Below, one piece after another: positions 10,966-40,200 of a DNA stretch of 64,000 nt. Both the position numbers and the translations under genes were made by a program. The DNA is from Tipula vernalis (lineage: Eukaryota; Arthropoda; Insecta; Diptera; Tipulidae), in NCBI GenBank assembly GCA_958295665.1, contig OY282559.1, positions 247,376,764-247,440,763 of the forward strand. Direction: 5' to 3'. The notes beneath the pieces are model-generated. The model did not search any database, had not been told where the DNA came from, and saw only the letters and a list, made by a program, of their open reading frames with translations. Position 1 is the stretch's first letter. Every line of letters starts with the position of its first letter.

Positions 10966-11461
10966 TCACAGGATCTTTTTTCTGCTAATAATTTGGCCTA
11001 TGAGGCTACTTGCCCTTTTACCTACTGATGTGCTAGGTACAGATTCGGAACAACCAGGAAAATGAGTTTCCATCAGAAGTTCCAGCGATTCCGCACTATT
11101 AGTGGTCCATATCCCATCCGGCCGTTGAATATAACTTTGAATGGAAGAACCAGTTGATAGTACTTTGCGTAGCCAAGACATTTCCGAAGACTCCTGAATT
11201 TTGCCACAGTATGGTCTCCAAGATCTGTTTTTGGCACTTCTCAATTGCTATTTGTAAATTTTGAGGATTTGCATAAAGGAATCGCAGTCTACAGCGGCTT
11301 TTGTTTTTCTTGCTGTTTTGAAGAGTCTTTTGCAGTTTTGTCGTGCTTTTAGAATCTTCTTGGACCACCAGGGTGGCCGAGATTTACCCCTAGACCTGCC
11401 TAGAAGAGGATTAGAGCCCAGTATCGCTTCATTAAAAGCGCCGGACAGCTCGTCTACTAAG

Positions 11462-11854
11462 TCATCGATCTCTGGCGCAGTTTATGGAGGTTTTGCACCG
11501 TGACTTGTAGTGAATTACCCAGAATTGTTCTAAAGGTATCCCAATTGGTTTTTCTCCTGAGTGGTTCTCCGACACTTTCCAGTTTAATAGACTAATCGTC
11601 AAAAAGTTTGGGACAAGTGTATTAGTCAATACCTCCTGTCTATTTCTAGTTATAAAAGTCGGCTTATTGCCTATGTTACATATATGAAGGTTAGTACTTA
11701 AAATATAATAGAGGAGTAACTCACCTCGTTCATTTGTGTCCGTACTTCCCCAGATAGTGTGATGAGAATTTGCATCACTCCCCACAATGACTCCAACCTT
11801 GCGCTTCTGATCCTCCAAGATTAGCCCACCTACATTGATTGGTGCAATATCCAC
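11462..11854 (-). pseudogene. LINE APE-type endonuclease fragment
   Basis: The ORF contains GSDANSHHTIWGS, NERGELLLYYILSTNL and NKPTFITRNRQEVL, which match the conserved D-N-H/W-G block of LINE endonucleases. It cannot encode a full EN domain alone, and the frame is lost towards both ends. Confidence 0.8.
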
Positions 11855-12314
11855 TTCATAATAAGCTAGATAAGCTGATATTAGCCAGAGGTTTCGTCTA
11901 TCGACCTCAATGCTGACCGCTGCTACATCTTTATTGCTGAAATTTGATAGCAGAAAATAACTTATGTTATTTTTAATAAGAATGCACGACCGAAGCCTAC
12001 CTTCACGTGTATTAATCTATAATATGGAGCCTTGAGCTACAGTAACCCGGTCTTCAGTGACCTAAGGTTCCTGGATTGGGACGACATCTGTCCCTTCTTT
12101 CACAATTTTTAAAATGCGAACAGCTGATGCTGCCCTAGAGTGGTGAAGGTCAAAGGAGAAATGTCAGTGTCATCTCTACAGCCTCTTCTCCACCATAGAA
12201 ACATCAGAGTCCTCTCTTGATGTGAAGCCCTCTGAGAGACTCTCTAAAGACTCCATGGGCGTTCATATTTCCGTGTCCGTGAAGACAGTTTCCTACTACT
12301 TTTGCGCTCGCAGA

Positions 12315-13270
12315 TTAGCTGTCAAGCACAGTGGTAGTGTCTGAAACTGACTTCGGAGCTTCCGGCTTGTCTGCGTCCTTCTTGTACACCTTGAGTGTGA
12401 CTGCACTGAAACCATAGTTAATTAAACCGTTGGTTTTTTCCAGTGCAGTCAGTGACTCCCTGTTTAAAATAATAACTGCTGACCTATAGTCAGCCTTTGT
12501 CTCTTCGAGCTTGGCAACTTTCCAGTTGTGCGTTTGCAAATCCTGGTTGCCAACCTGTAACAACTAGAGTATCACCTTCGGATCACTAGGCTCCGAAGGG
12601 ATATACATCCTAGCTCTTGGTCTATAGGGTATCTCTTCCCTATCAATAACAGCAAGGCTGGCTCCAGGCCACACCTCGCCAAGTTCCTTCACTGCTTTCT
12701 GGTAAATCAGCAGGGACATCTAACTGCACAGGCAGTCAGTTTCACCTGATTCCTGTGCCATCCTTCTCCATCCCGAAAAGTCGGAGCAGGTCCTGGATTA
12801 TCCGACAGGTTTCAGGTCCACCTTCCTCAAATTGGCGGGCGTGATACTGCTATCCTTTTGGGATTGGTCAATAACTGCCACAACCAGCTGATCCTTGAGT
12901 ACCTCACTAAAAGGCCTCATAGCGGTAGCATGGAGCTTCGTCCTCTTAGCGATCTTACTACTTTTCTAATGCGATCTTACTCTTTTTAGCTGTGGGCCAG
13001 CTGAAGAGCGTTCCGACTTTTATTCGGTGACTTTCTCTGCTCATGCAAGCGTGGCTTTGTCTTTCTCCGTTCTGTCTTCCGGCAAAATGTTATTTATTGT
13101 GACTAGGGCGTTCCAGGCCTTTCTTCTAGTAATATACGTTGGTCTTGAGGAACCAGCTTTCTTCGTGGTTTGTTTCCGCTTTATTAGCTCAGGTTTGGTG
13201 ACCCGAGTAGAGGGAGCAGCCTTGCTTGAGCTTATGTCGCAGATTGGAACTGAATTGCAAAACTTTTAAC
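12315..13270 (-). pseudogene. LINE ORF1 (gag-like) fragments
   Basis: Minus-strand pieces include ITRRKAWNALVTINNILP, then the distal segment with LEETKADYRSAVIILN and YGFSAVTLKVYKKDA. These resemble ORF1 proteins of LOA/Jockey-type LINEs. Several stops interrupt the frame. Confidence 0.65.
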
Positions 13271-14750
13271 AATTTCTCCTTTTCGTAAAAAAGGAATTTA
13301 TAAACAACGAAGAACCTATCCTAAATATACATCGGTGAATGTAAATCGAGAGTATGTTATTTTGTTTTCAAGTTCCCTTTACGAATTTCTAGGTAAATTT
13401 AAATTTTTTGGCACAAATAGGGGTGCAAATCCAATCTATTATTCAAAAAAGTAGTATTGTGTTGTCTAAAATAAGGTGGCTGAAGCGGCAGCTTGCCTTT
13501 GCGGCCATATTTTCCTTAATCCGCCACAGATTATTAATCAAAATTATCTGAACAAATCAACATTTATTTCCCATAATCTAATGTTAGGTTGGCTTTTTTG
13601 TGTTTCAATTCCGTTTCCAATTTGGGTTGAATTTTGAATGCACTGTTTATTAGACAAACAGGTAGATCGTTAGGTGAAAAGTTTAAAGTACAAGTAAGAG
13701 ATGCCGGCAAAATATAAACATAATTAATTTGCTCTTCTTATCAATTCGACTCAAAACAATTTTAAAGAGGCGAATATACTAACATTGAAATTCTTTATAA
13801 GAAATTCATATATTCTACAGGAGCTGACTGTAATATATCAGTGGATATAAAATGTTTAGTTAGTATAAAATATCAATTTATTTCTACATGGACCACAAGC
13901 GGTTCACTAAAATATTCTGGCAATTCAGGTAATTTAGTCCAATTCAGAAGAAAGACTGGAAAGAGACTGGGTCCGAAGACGATAGTAATTATTTGTGGCA
14001 ATTCGAAATTTAGTTAAAATACTTTCACTTTTTTATTTTTTTTTTGCTGTTCGAGTAATCGAAAGACTAATTATTGACGTATTTTCCGTATATCGTTAAA
14101 TTTTTATTTAATAGTTACAAAATCAACAGAAATAAGAGACGGGGTGCGAGATAAAAAACAACAGTGATAGTGTTTTAATTTAATTTATGAAACAACGAAA
14201 GTGGTTTTAGAACAACAAAAATACAAAATAGAAAACTATTTCGTCGTATTACGCGAGGACAGAATTTTTTTTTTTTTTTGACTGTTATTGGTCATTATTA
14301 TGTATTTGTGTCAGTGTAATAATATAAAATGCAAGAAAAAATAAGGTCAAATTCAGTTCCAATTTCCAATGCTATTTACATAGGAAGTAGGAACTGTTTG
14401 AAAGTAAAAATTCCATAATACCATATGCAAATTTATGTTTAATTAAATTGATAACGTGCGCAAACTTTGTACTTCTACGGTAATTGACATATACAAATGT
14501 ATGTATAACAAAGTTGCCCATATCGTGGGAACGGCTCGTACCTACTTTTTAATTAAAGCTGTTAGAATGCCCGAACCGTTTTTTTTGTCGGTACATCTAT
14601 CGAGAAGTGTAAAACCTAATAGTTTTTGGAAATTTGTGTCAATACCGAATAAAGTTCGTTTATATACCTTTATGAATATTAAGTTTCTTTTATTATTATG
14701 ATAAACTCGGCCTCCTAACCTGTCTGTATAAACGACTTAATATGTGCACA
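13271..14750. other. Spacer upstream of FAR gene 2 exon 1
   Basis: No gene, hairpin or repeat recognised. There are poly-T runs near 14036 and 14264. Confidence 0.4.
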
Positions 14751-14757
14751 TATAAAA
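14751..14757 (+). promoter_or_regulatory. Possible TATA box of FAR gene 2
   Basis: TATAAAA lies about 120 bases before the ATG, the same distance as the TATA box of the other FAR first exons. The ACAATGTAAT motifs of the other promoters are absent, so regulation may differ. Confidence 0.35.
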
Positions 14758-14879
14758 TCACAAAAATTTATAATATATACAGGTGTAATTTTCACCATTT
14801 CTTTAGTAGACAACGTTTTGATGAATAAAGTCATTTTGGGTGTGTGGTTTACTCTGGATTACTATAGACAAAATTAAAA

Positions 14880-30345
<15,466 letters not shown>

Positions 30346-30368
30346 TTTTTTGGAATTAGAATTTTATT

Positions 30369-30374
30369 AATAAA
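30369..30374 (+). promoter_or_regulatory. Polyadenylation signal of FAR gene 2
   Basis: AATAAA lies 24 bases after the stop codon, as in gene 1. Confidence 0.6.
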
Positions 30375-31562
30375 ATGAATATATAATATCAACAGCCATC
30401 ATTTTTTTATTATGGAATAAGGAGCCGCAGAAGAAGAAAGAGAGGTAAACCTTCATTGCTTAATGTGTGCCAATCTATTAAGATGCTTCATAGCCTAGAA
30501 AATAAGGATTAAACCGAATTTCGCAACAGCATTCCTGTATTTTGCCGGCAAGAAAATTTTATTACTACATTATCCATAAATTAAACATATTTCTTCTTTG
30601 ATTTATGCTAATCAGGGGGCTGATCTAAAAATTTCGAAAATATGGTAAAATAATGTATAATATATAGGTATAAGCTTCTTCGACGTTAACGAGCTCAATG
30701 CTCTTGTAGTCTGGAAATCCAGAAGATTTAAGGAATAATTATGATACCAATGAATTTTTTTACTACGTGAAAGAAGTAAAACTGATTACTAAAGGATATG
30801 AAGTCTGAACACAGAAACCCTTTTCTAAAATCAAAGGGCAAAACCGACAGAAATATACATCACCTTAAATTATATTAAAAGAACACACAACACACAACAC
30901 AACTACAAGCAATCCAATATATTTGGCCACAAGGTGCCGCTAAAACTTTCGGATTAATTTGCCAGTTATGCTTCAATTTGTAATTTGCTACTTACCAAGC
31001 GGGTAGTATAAATCTGCTGTGAAACGTTCTATCCTTTTTCAGTAACGCTTTGGCAATCCGAAATGTTACGAATAACACCACAGTTTGTCCTCTTTCTGAG
31101 ATGAACACTATCATTGTTGTGCATAGGAAGACTTTTCTTGAATCATCTGGACAGACGATCAGAATAATTGTTCTCCTTGAAAATTTGTGTAGGCTGAAAA
31201 CTAACGGACTGGTGGCATGTTTGAACTCAATCATATCGACTCTATATATAACGAACTATACCGAACCTTCACTCAAATCCAAGTCAACTTCAACACATAC
31301 CTTGTTCAACCCTAATTCAACCTCAATACAAATTTCAATTCAACCCATAACAACGCAATTCTCAACGAATCCTTATTAAACCTGCGGATGGAACTCAATT
31401 CACAACTCAATGTTTTTTTATCTTTACTTTATACTTTGTGCTTAATACTTTTTACTTTTACTTTTTTTAGTTTGTAAGTTATATTATATGTATATTGCAT
31501 AAAATATAAATAAATAAGTGTAAGTATATTGCATAAAATATAAATAAATAAATAAATAAAAT

Positions 31563-32235
31563 TTTACTTTTTACTTTGTACTTTTTACTTTTTTTACTTT
31601 TTACTTTTTTTACTTTTTACTTTTTTCTTTTTACTTTTTACTTTTTACTTCTTTTTACTTTTAACTTTTTACTTTTTACTTTTTACTTTTTACTTTTTAC
31701 TTTTTACTTTTTACTTTTTACTTTTTACTTTTTACTTTTTACTTTTTACTTTTTACTTTTTACTTTTTACTTTTTACTTTTTACTTTTTACTTTTTACTT
31801 TTTACTTTTTACTTTTTACTTTTTACTTTTTACTTTTTACTTTTTACTTTTTACTTTTTACTTTTTACTTTTTACTTTTTACTTTTTACTTTTTACTTTT
31901 TACTTTTTACTTTTTACTTTTTACTTTTTACTTTTTACTTTTTACTTTTTACTTTTTACTTTTTACTTTTTACTTTTTACTTTTTACTTTTTACTTTTTA
32001 CTTTTTACTTTTTACTTTTTACTTTTTACTTTTTACTTTTTACTTTTTACTTTTTACTTTTTACTTTTTACTTTTTACTTTTTACTTTTTACTTTTTACT
32101 TTTTACTTTTTACTTTTTACTTTTTACTTTTTACTTTTTACTTTTTACTTTTTACTTTTTACTTTTTTTTACTTTTTTTACTTTTTTTTACTTTTTTTTA
32201 CTTTTTTTACTTTTTTTTACTTTTTTTTACTTTTC
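31563..32235 (+). repeat. (TTTTTAC)n minisatellite, ~0.67 kb
   Basis: Same array as at 2310-2799, about 180 bp longer, with a more irregular 5' edge and a longer tail of 8-9 bp units. The flanks are identical between the two, so the array changed after the duplication. Confidence 0.97.
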
Positions 32236-32667
32236 ACTAACATTGGTTTAAGGGCATTTTGGTTACTTTTTCCGATTCAGGGGCCTGTAAAAAGTCGAGA
32301 AAATTTGTTTTGACCACCTAAATATTTGGTCATTTTTTGTAGGATTTCAATCCTTTGGTCTTTTTAGACCGGAGTAATCGAGTATTTTTGAAATCAGCGG
32401 TGATAATTTTTTTTGCAGTACAGCAATGGCTTGTTAATTTGACTTAAAGGGTTAATTGTGATTCTTAAAGCATGATATCGATAGAATATCGACCAGTGTA
32501 TTCAATTTAATGTCGGTTAACGTAGAATTAATTATTGACAGTTTCTAGCCATAAAAGGTCTTGTCGGTTCAGGGCTGTTTCAAGTTGTGTTCACTGATAC
32601 CATATCGTGCCCTTCACAACTGATTTTGGAGCTGCATCATTTTGGAAGCTGATGCTTCCTGGAAAAA

Positions 32668-33204
32668 GAAAATGGAGGTGTGGCCAACACACGAATTTCT
32701 TTTACGAACAGAGAATTTTGAGAAATTTTATATAACTTTTTTTTTAAATTTTTTTTTTTTTTAATTTTTAAATTTTTAAATTTTTTTTTTAAATTTTTTA
32801 TTATTTATCATTTCTTTGTTTTTAATTTTTGGAAACATTTTGTGTTGAATAGTTTTTTGTAAACCTTATACTTTTTAAGATATTTTCAAAATAAATTTTC
32901 TGGACCAAGGGAGTGACCACTTCCGGTTAGCCGATTTGGAGTAAAATTCACTGCGAACTCCCAATTTATCAAAAAAGCTTAAATCTGAAGTTTCAGTTCG
33001 ATTGGTTAAACCATCTAGGCTGTAGAGAGGACACAGACAGACTGACAGACTGACAGACTGACAGACTGACAGACAGACAGACAGACACCATTTCGAAACC
33101 CACTTTTTCGGACTCAGGGGACCTCAAAACAAACAAATCTCTAAAAATCTCAAGGTCCAAAATTTTCATGATTACTATACTTTATTTTACTAGAGTAAAA
33201 GAAA
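32668..33204 (+). mobile_element. Dispersed element R2, copy nested in R1 copy B
   Basis: Duplicate of 3232-3760 with one more ACAGACTG unit in its internal microsatellite. Confidence 0.75.
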
Positions 33205-34418
33205 TTAATAGTGGTGAAAACCTAGAAGAAACCAAATTTGGTATGATAACCAGCAGGCCACTTCGTTCCTGGCGTTCTTTCTCGAAAATGCTGCTGACGA
33301 ATTCAGATATCTTTCAAAATCTAGTGCAGTGTTTTTGGGAAATCGAGACGCATCCTGTTACCAAACTGGAAATAAATAGAAAAAAATCAAGAATATTGGG
33401 ACAATTATGCTCTTCACACCCACCCAATCTATTGATGGTTCCTCTGTTGTGCACAATGCATTGTTTTCTAAACTTGGAGAATCGTAGGCTTTATAGCTTG
33501 CTCGAGAAGAGAACCAACTATTCAAAGTTCATTCCCCAGTCACAGACGCTGAATCATTTGAATCCAACATCGAGGGTCTCTCGATGACTTCTTCAATCGT
33601 CATCTGTTTCTTTGAATATTTTTCTGCATTCTGTAACGAAACAAGAAGATTGCTTTGTGGTTCTTATGCATGCGTATGAAATAATCCTACTCAAATTCTA
33701 CGCATGTGCACCTTAATAGGTGGTTTATCACTTAGCAACAGAGGAAGAAGAGCGATTCCCGATTTGGCTTTCTATCAATCAAAAACTGTTCCAAAACTTT
33801 ATCAAATAATTATTTTAGAATTTCATTTCCATCGCAAGTGTCATAGCTCATCACAATCATTCAATAAATTGCCAAGTTTCATTATAATTGGCCATATTCC
33901 AAAAAAATGCATATTCCAGTTAACTCTTTCTTAACCGATTGTGATGAAATTCGGTATTTTTGATAAAGATCTGGAATATGATCAATAGAGATCGGTGTAT
34001 GGTTAATTTAAACAAATATATACGATTATTCAATAAAAGAATTATATTGAAACAATAATAAAGATTTATTAAAAGGGTTACGTATATTTTGGTGAGGCAT
34101 TGGAAAAAACTACCTTGGTATTTTACGATATCTGAGACAAGCTTTAAACATTGTGCCCTAATATACATATATTGAATAATAATTATTAAATGACATCGAT
34201 ACAAAAATTAATTTCCATTACACTTTGTATATCGGATCATTCTGTAATAATTTTCCATGAGTTTTGCACGGTTTGCGTTTTAAGTACTGCAAACAATTTA
34301 TTAATTTACCTTTGAAAATAAAATAAAAACTTACCTGCCATTATTTTATTTTGAAAAACTTGAATGCTGTACTGGTTTATGCCTTTAACCTTTATCCAAT
34401 TTCCAAATGAAATTATTG

Positions 34419-34518
34419 ACAATGTAATATTTATTAGTGCTACTTACAAAAAAAAATTCCATCAATAACAATGTAATTGTAGTACTGCGATTACATTGTA
34501 GGTTTTTTAATATAAATA
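34419..34518 (+). promoter_or_regulatory. FAR gene 3 promoter: ACAATGTAAT motifs and TATA box
   Basis: TATAAATA lies at 34511-34518. ACAATGTAAT lies at 34419-34428 and 34468-34477, and inverted at 34490-34499. The layout is identical to the orphan promoter at 4990-5089. Confidence 0.65.
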
Positions 34519-34634
34519 GCAGTACTTTTACCAAACGATTTTAGTTTATTCCAGTCAACGAATTTTTGTGAATTTAATACTGATCGTTTAGATATTTAAA
34601 TTCATTGGCTTGTGTGCGAATTAATTGGAAAAAA

Positions 34635-37007
34635 ATGTCAGAAATTAAGCAATTCTATGCTGGCAAAAATGTTTTAGTTACCGGTGCAACAGGTTTTATT
34701 GGAAAAGTGCTGGTGGAAAAAATTTTGCGTGATTGTAATGACGTAAATTGTGTCTATTTATTAATACGTAATCGTGACAAAAATAATTTTGCACAGCGGC
34801 GGAAGGATTATTTAAATCATTTGGTGAGTGCTTTTAAGCTTACCAAGTTTGCTCTGAACATAATTTTGACTAATTTATATTGCTCATGGTTTTTGTAACT
34901 TCATACCATTATAATTAGATTTGATATTCTCTTCAATCTCTTTTATAAATATTTCAATGGGTACCATCATATTCCATAACGCCATACGCAGTGCCAACAT
35001 AAGTATTTAAAATCTCATTATTATTATAACTTTAAAAGGTCGCTTACATTTACTAATATCATATTCATATTTCAGTGCGGTCATTTTAAATAGGCCCTTA
35101 ATTACAGTATACTTTGGAAAATTAATACCAAAATATATTTAAAAAAATGACAATGTTCCCAATTCGAAATTCTTCGGAAAATCCAGAATAGGGCCTGTAT
35201 TCTTCAAATTATAATAAAAAATTGAAAATTTAAATTGATATACACTAAAGTCACCGGCGACTTTTTTCGGTCAATTTCAAGATATTCTTGAATTTCGGTG
35301 AAAAATTCACCGAAGATTTTTTCGTTCATAAATGCACCGAAAAATTCCTTGATTTTTCTGATCTGGTTTTATCTTCACCAATTTCCAATTCACTTCAACT
35401 GTTGAAATATTTGTAATTGGCGTTGGAGCGATGACAAGTTATTTATGATATGGTTCATTATAACCCAACAAATAAAAAATTGAGAAAATTGAAATTCTTT
35501 TAAAAACTAATTTTGAAAAATCTTCAAGTAAATTGTTTTATAAATGGTTCATTAGAAAATTTTATATTAATTTGGTACAATTTTGAGGCAGTTAACAGGT
35601 TTGACAACTAAAAATAATATTGTTTGTTTACACGAAAATGCTATAACTTGGCTATTCCTTAATAGATTATGACGAAATTCGATATGTCCGCTGGAAATGG
35701 AACTAAAAATTAGATACTAAAATATTTTTTTGATGAAGTTCTGGAATATGATGGTCAGTAAGAATGGAACTTGGCTATTTCTTAACCGAAATTACGTTTT
35801 AAATGAGATATTAAAATGATATTCAGAGGCTCTGCATTACCTTATTATTATATCCTGATTCCCTGAAATTTTATATTTATTGAGTTCCAATTCCTAGATC
35901 CAGACCTCCGACAGAAGAAAAATATGAGGCAATATGTCAAGAGCAGCAATATTAGTCTTAAATATATTAAATATTTTTCTTAAGCTTCTAATATTTTGGT
36001 AGATTATGAAAAAGTTTAGTTTATTCTTAATACGTTTGGTAGAAGATGTTTGAAAACCTATGTTGACATTTGTTGAATGGGTTGGCGTAACACTAAAAAA
36101 GGATAACTCTTAATTTTGTTTTGGAATTATTTCACAAGAACTCCAGCGGGCCAAGTTTAAGCCATCAATCTTTCAAAAACAATATATGAAACTCTTATTT
36201 TAAACGAAGAGTAATCCTGTTTATAATTACCTCTATCTTTATAGAAAAGCGATGAACTACCGTTTAAGACCAATTGAATTTTTCTTGAAAATGTTTATCG
36301 TGACTAAAGAGCGAATCATTCGCACACATAACAAAACTTAGCGCAGCATCTTGCTGATTTGGATTACTGTAAGCGCACTTATCAAAATTTTTTATTGTCA
36401 TTTTAATATTTTTACTTAGCAGGGTCAATTCTGACAGTTTATCACTATGTACAATACTTTAAAAATGTTGCACATTAATGAAATTGAATATTAAGTCAAA
36501 AGCAGACTTCTTCAAGCTTGCACGTTTATATTGCACAATAAAATTGCATTGACCACCGCACTGTATTCTGTTATCCTGAACCACACTATCACATTTAAAA
36601 GATACGTTGGATGCCATTATAATGGATAGGACCAAAAGTTCGCGTTACTCAAGCATAAATATAATTAAATTAACAATTGACGATTGGAAGGACTCCATTT
36701 CCATAAATCTATCTCATTTTTTCTATTTTCCACTGGTTTGTGAATAAAACAAACCACTTCAATTTTTCACAAACTAATATATTGATTTAAGGATGTACCT
36801 ACTCTGGTGTTCGGACTTCGAAAAATCGATTTTTTTTTGGCATATTTTGAAAGTATAGTATATTGAGAGTATACTGTGAACAATTTACACCGAAATTCGA
36901 AATATTTTCGGTTATAAATAAGAAAAAGAGAAAACAAGTTATTGGAGCTTAAATAGGTATTTCAAAGTGAATCGGTAGTGGTAAGTTGTCATTCTGTGAG
37001 GGAACAG

Positions 37008-37103
<96 letters not shown>

Positions 37104-37159
37104 GCACACAGACACACATACCCACCCACAGCCACGCACAGACACACACACCCACAGGC

Positions 37160-37210
<51 letters not shown>

Positions 37211-40200
37211 TACGCACCAACGCACACAGAGCCACACTCAAATAAATAACATACAAGCACATAACATACAAGCACAATCACTTTTCTCTTTCAACGCGCA
37301 AAAATTCTATCCCACCTATAATGCTCATTTTTGCACACGTTATTCTATACAGCAATGGCTCCATCGGGTAGCAGAATTAGTTATATAAAAAAGGACGATT
37401 TCTGAACTTTTTTTTAGATTTCCATCATTTTGTTATTTATTAATCAAATTATTTAAATCTGCTACGGGACAGAGCGACAAACCTGCAAAACAATAATCAA
37501 TACGGTTTTTTTTGTTTCAGATGACTCCAAGTGCCGTAATCAAGTACTCCATTTATTATAATATTTGCACTATTTTACTGTCACTTATAACTTTTATATC
37601 GCACTAAATTACTTTTCAAATCACTCAGTTTAATCTTTACACTGTCGCATTCCAACCATAAATAATCCAATTCGATTTCATTCGCCTTATTATATAGACA
37701 AACCAAACTTCTAGAAATTTCATGGTTTTTCCATTAATAATAGTCTAGTACAATGTAGAGCATTTTGCGCTATTAAATACTGTAAGTTATTCTATTCTAC
37801 CTTAAAATGGAAAAATTACGTCATCCGGTGCCAAAAATTTGTCTTTTAGCTTTTGTTTTACGTTTCTCTATTTTGTTTTGTTTTTTAGCACGTCATTCGG
37901 TGCTTGAAACAGCTATCGATCATAGGTGCCACCTTAGCAATACAATACTACATTTATTTTGGTAGCGTCGCAATTTCTGTGTCTGACACATTTTTAATAT
38001 CTTCCGTAAGATGCTCTTCTGACAATCGTCAATAACAATACACAGAATAAAATAACCACGAATAACAAAAAAAAAAACAACGAAGCATTAAAATGAGAAT
38101 ACAACTTTAACAAAATGTGGCATGCAAAATTTTATAGCAAAGTAATTATTACAGCAATAATATTTAGATTGCCATGCAAAATACGTATAACAACACATTA
38201 TTACAGCGACATTTTTTTGCTAAAATAGCAAGCCGTTAAATCCGTCTATTTTAAGTCACGTACACGAAATAAACTAATCAAAATAACATTAAACTGATAA
38301 CTTCCCTAGGGAAATTATCAATTATTATGGTTTTCATTGGAACATTTCGAACACGTGACTCGAAATTGACCGATTTAATAGGCCTGTTATTTTAGCAAAA
38401 CATACTCTGGCTACTAGATGAAATGAATTTATAGTTTTATTTTAAAAGAAATACTGTTTCAAAATGAAACTTTCATAGTACAATTTACAATCTAGCAGCC
38501 TTAACTAATTCTGTGATAAGAAATATTTGTTAATTACATCCACTTTTAGTTCAAAATGTCACTTTCACAATTTTATGTAAAAAAAACAGAATAAAATAAA
38601 ATTGCAAAAAAAATTCTCTACGAATCCCCTTGAGCATTGATAAATAAATACCTCATAATTTTATTATATTTCCTCAAGCACGTTGCTTTTAGGTAATAGC
38701 CCTCGGCCTACGGCCTCGGGTTGTTACCAAGCAACGTGCTTTCGAAGAATATAATAAAATTATTTCGGGAAATTATCAATGCCCGTGGCATATTACTGCT
38801 GATAATATTACGAATTTTACCATAGTAATCTCGAAAATGTAATTGTATTTTAATTTCCTTTAAAGCCTGATTTCCATTATGAAATATTTACTGAGTATAA
38901 ACAAAATGGGATAAAAATATATATTCGCGTGCTGTGTGAGAGAAAAAAAACACTTTTTCAGTTTTACAGTACTGAACAAATTATTATAGTATACTGACAT
39001 TTTTATAGTATACTGACAAAATTTACTGAAAAATAAATGAAGCAAAGTATATTTTTTCAGTACTGGAAAAATATGTCAATTTTTCAATGCAATTTTTCAA
39101 AAAAATTAAAAACAAAGACCATTTCTCTGTCACTTTAATGACATTTTCCATTTTTATGTTTTTATTCAGAAAAAACTACTCTCAGTAAATATTTTGTAAT
39201 AGAAATCAGGCTTGAAGCCTGAATTCCATTGCGAATAAAGTTTGTCAGTCAAAATAACGGGAAATAAAAATATAAAATCGGTGGTTGTGTGAAAGAAACA
39301 CAAAACAGCCAGTCAAGATTTTACTTACATCAAATGTGTGTTTGTATTAGTGGATCGCCATAAATATGGTGAAAAATTATCAAAATCGAGGTCATTTTAT
39401 GGTTATCCAACTAATATACGCACACAAATTTTGTGTACGAACGCAAATTTTTTTCCGCACAATAAGATAATTAAAAGTTTGTTATTTTTATGGTAAGTGT
39501 CATAATTTTTTTTTGGTGGTTGTTTCTAAATTAGCTGTGATAATAAAAAAATGTAAAGTTTGTGTACAGTTAAATTGTGATAAATTGGGATCAATTGTAA
39601 TAATATCGCTAAATACTATTATTGGCAATTTAATAAAGTAATCGTTTTTTTTTTAAAATAATTTATTGGTGATGAAATAGCCAAATTAAAACTCCAAGTG
39701 ATAACCAAAAAATTTTTATTTTTATTTTTTTTTTTTGCTGTCGCTGTCAAAATTTATCAAGATATTTGTGCTATAAAAAAAATAACAAAAACATGCTTTA
39801 TCTTTGTCACTCCAATGGATTTTTTTTGTCTTCTTTCGACTTGAAGTCAGTTCAGTCAATTATTCACAGTGGAATTCAGGCTTTATTATGATTGCATTTT
39901 TTATAGACACGCCAAAGGAAAAGCCATGCAAACAAAAGTTTGTCGAATAATTTGCATTCAGTAAACAAAACAATTAAAAGTATATATTAAAAGTATAAAC
40001 AAAACAATTAAAAGTATTTAACATAATTAAAACGCATTAACATTTTAAACTAGAAACGGACGATTCAAATATCCGTTGCATCGAAATAAATTCTATTCAA
40101 ATTGAAAAATCAATATTAAACATCGTACCTCGGAACACAAAAGTAAACAAGATTTCTCAATGGCGCCAATTTCAAGATTTTTGTGCTGGCAGAAAATATA

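Larger units (their letters stand above)
10236..13270 (-). mobile_element. Degraded non-LTR retrotransposon (LINE, Jockey/LOA-like)
   Basis: On the minus strand, from 13270 down to 10236, the order is an ORF1 gag-like protein, an APE-type endonuclease, then reverse transcriptase. Each part is recognisable but interrupted by stops and frameshifts, so the copy is dead. It is truncated shortly after the RT catalytic motif, so the 3' end is missing. Base composition is less A+T-rich than the neighbours, in keeping with a transposon origin. Confidence 0.85.
31217..33380. repeat. Dispersed repeat family R1, copy B
   Basis: It is the duplicate of copy A, including the nested R2 element. It differs from copy A mainly in minisatellite length and a few small indels. 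Confidence 0.7.

Noticed and set aside
36939..37388. HTHTHT and VCVCVC open frames
   Set aside because: They arise from the (CA)n microsatellite only.
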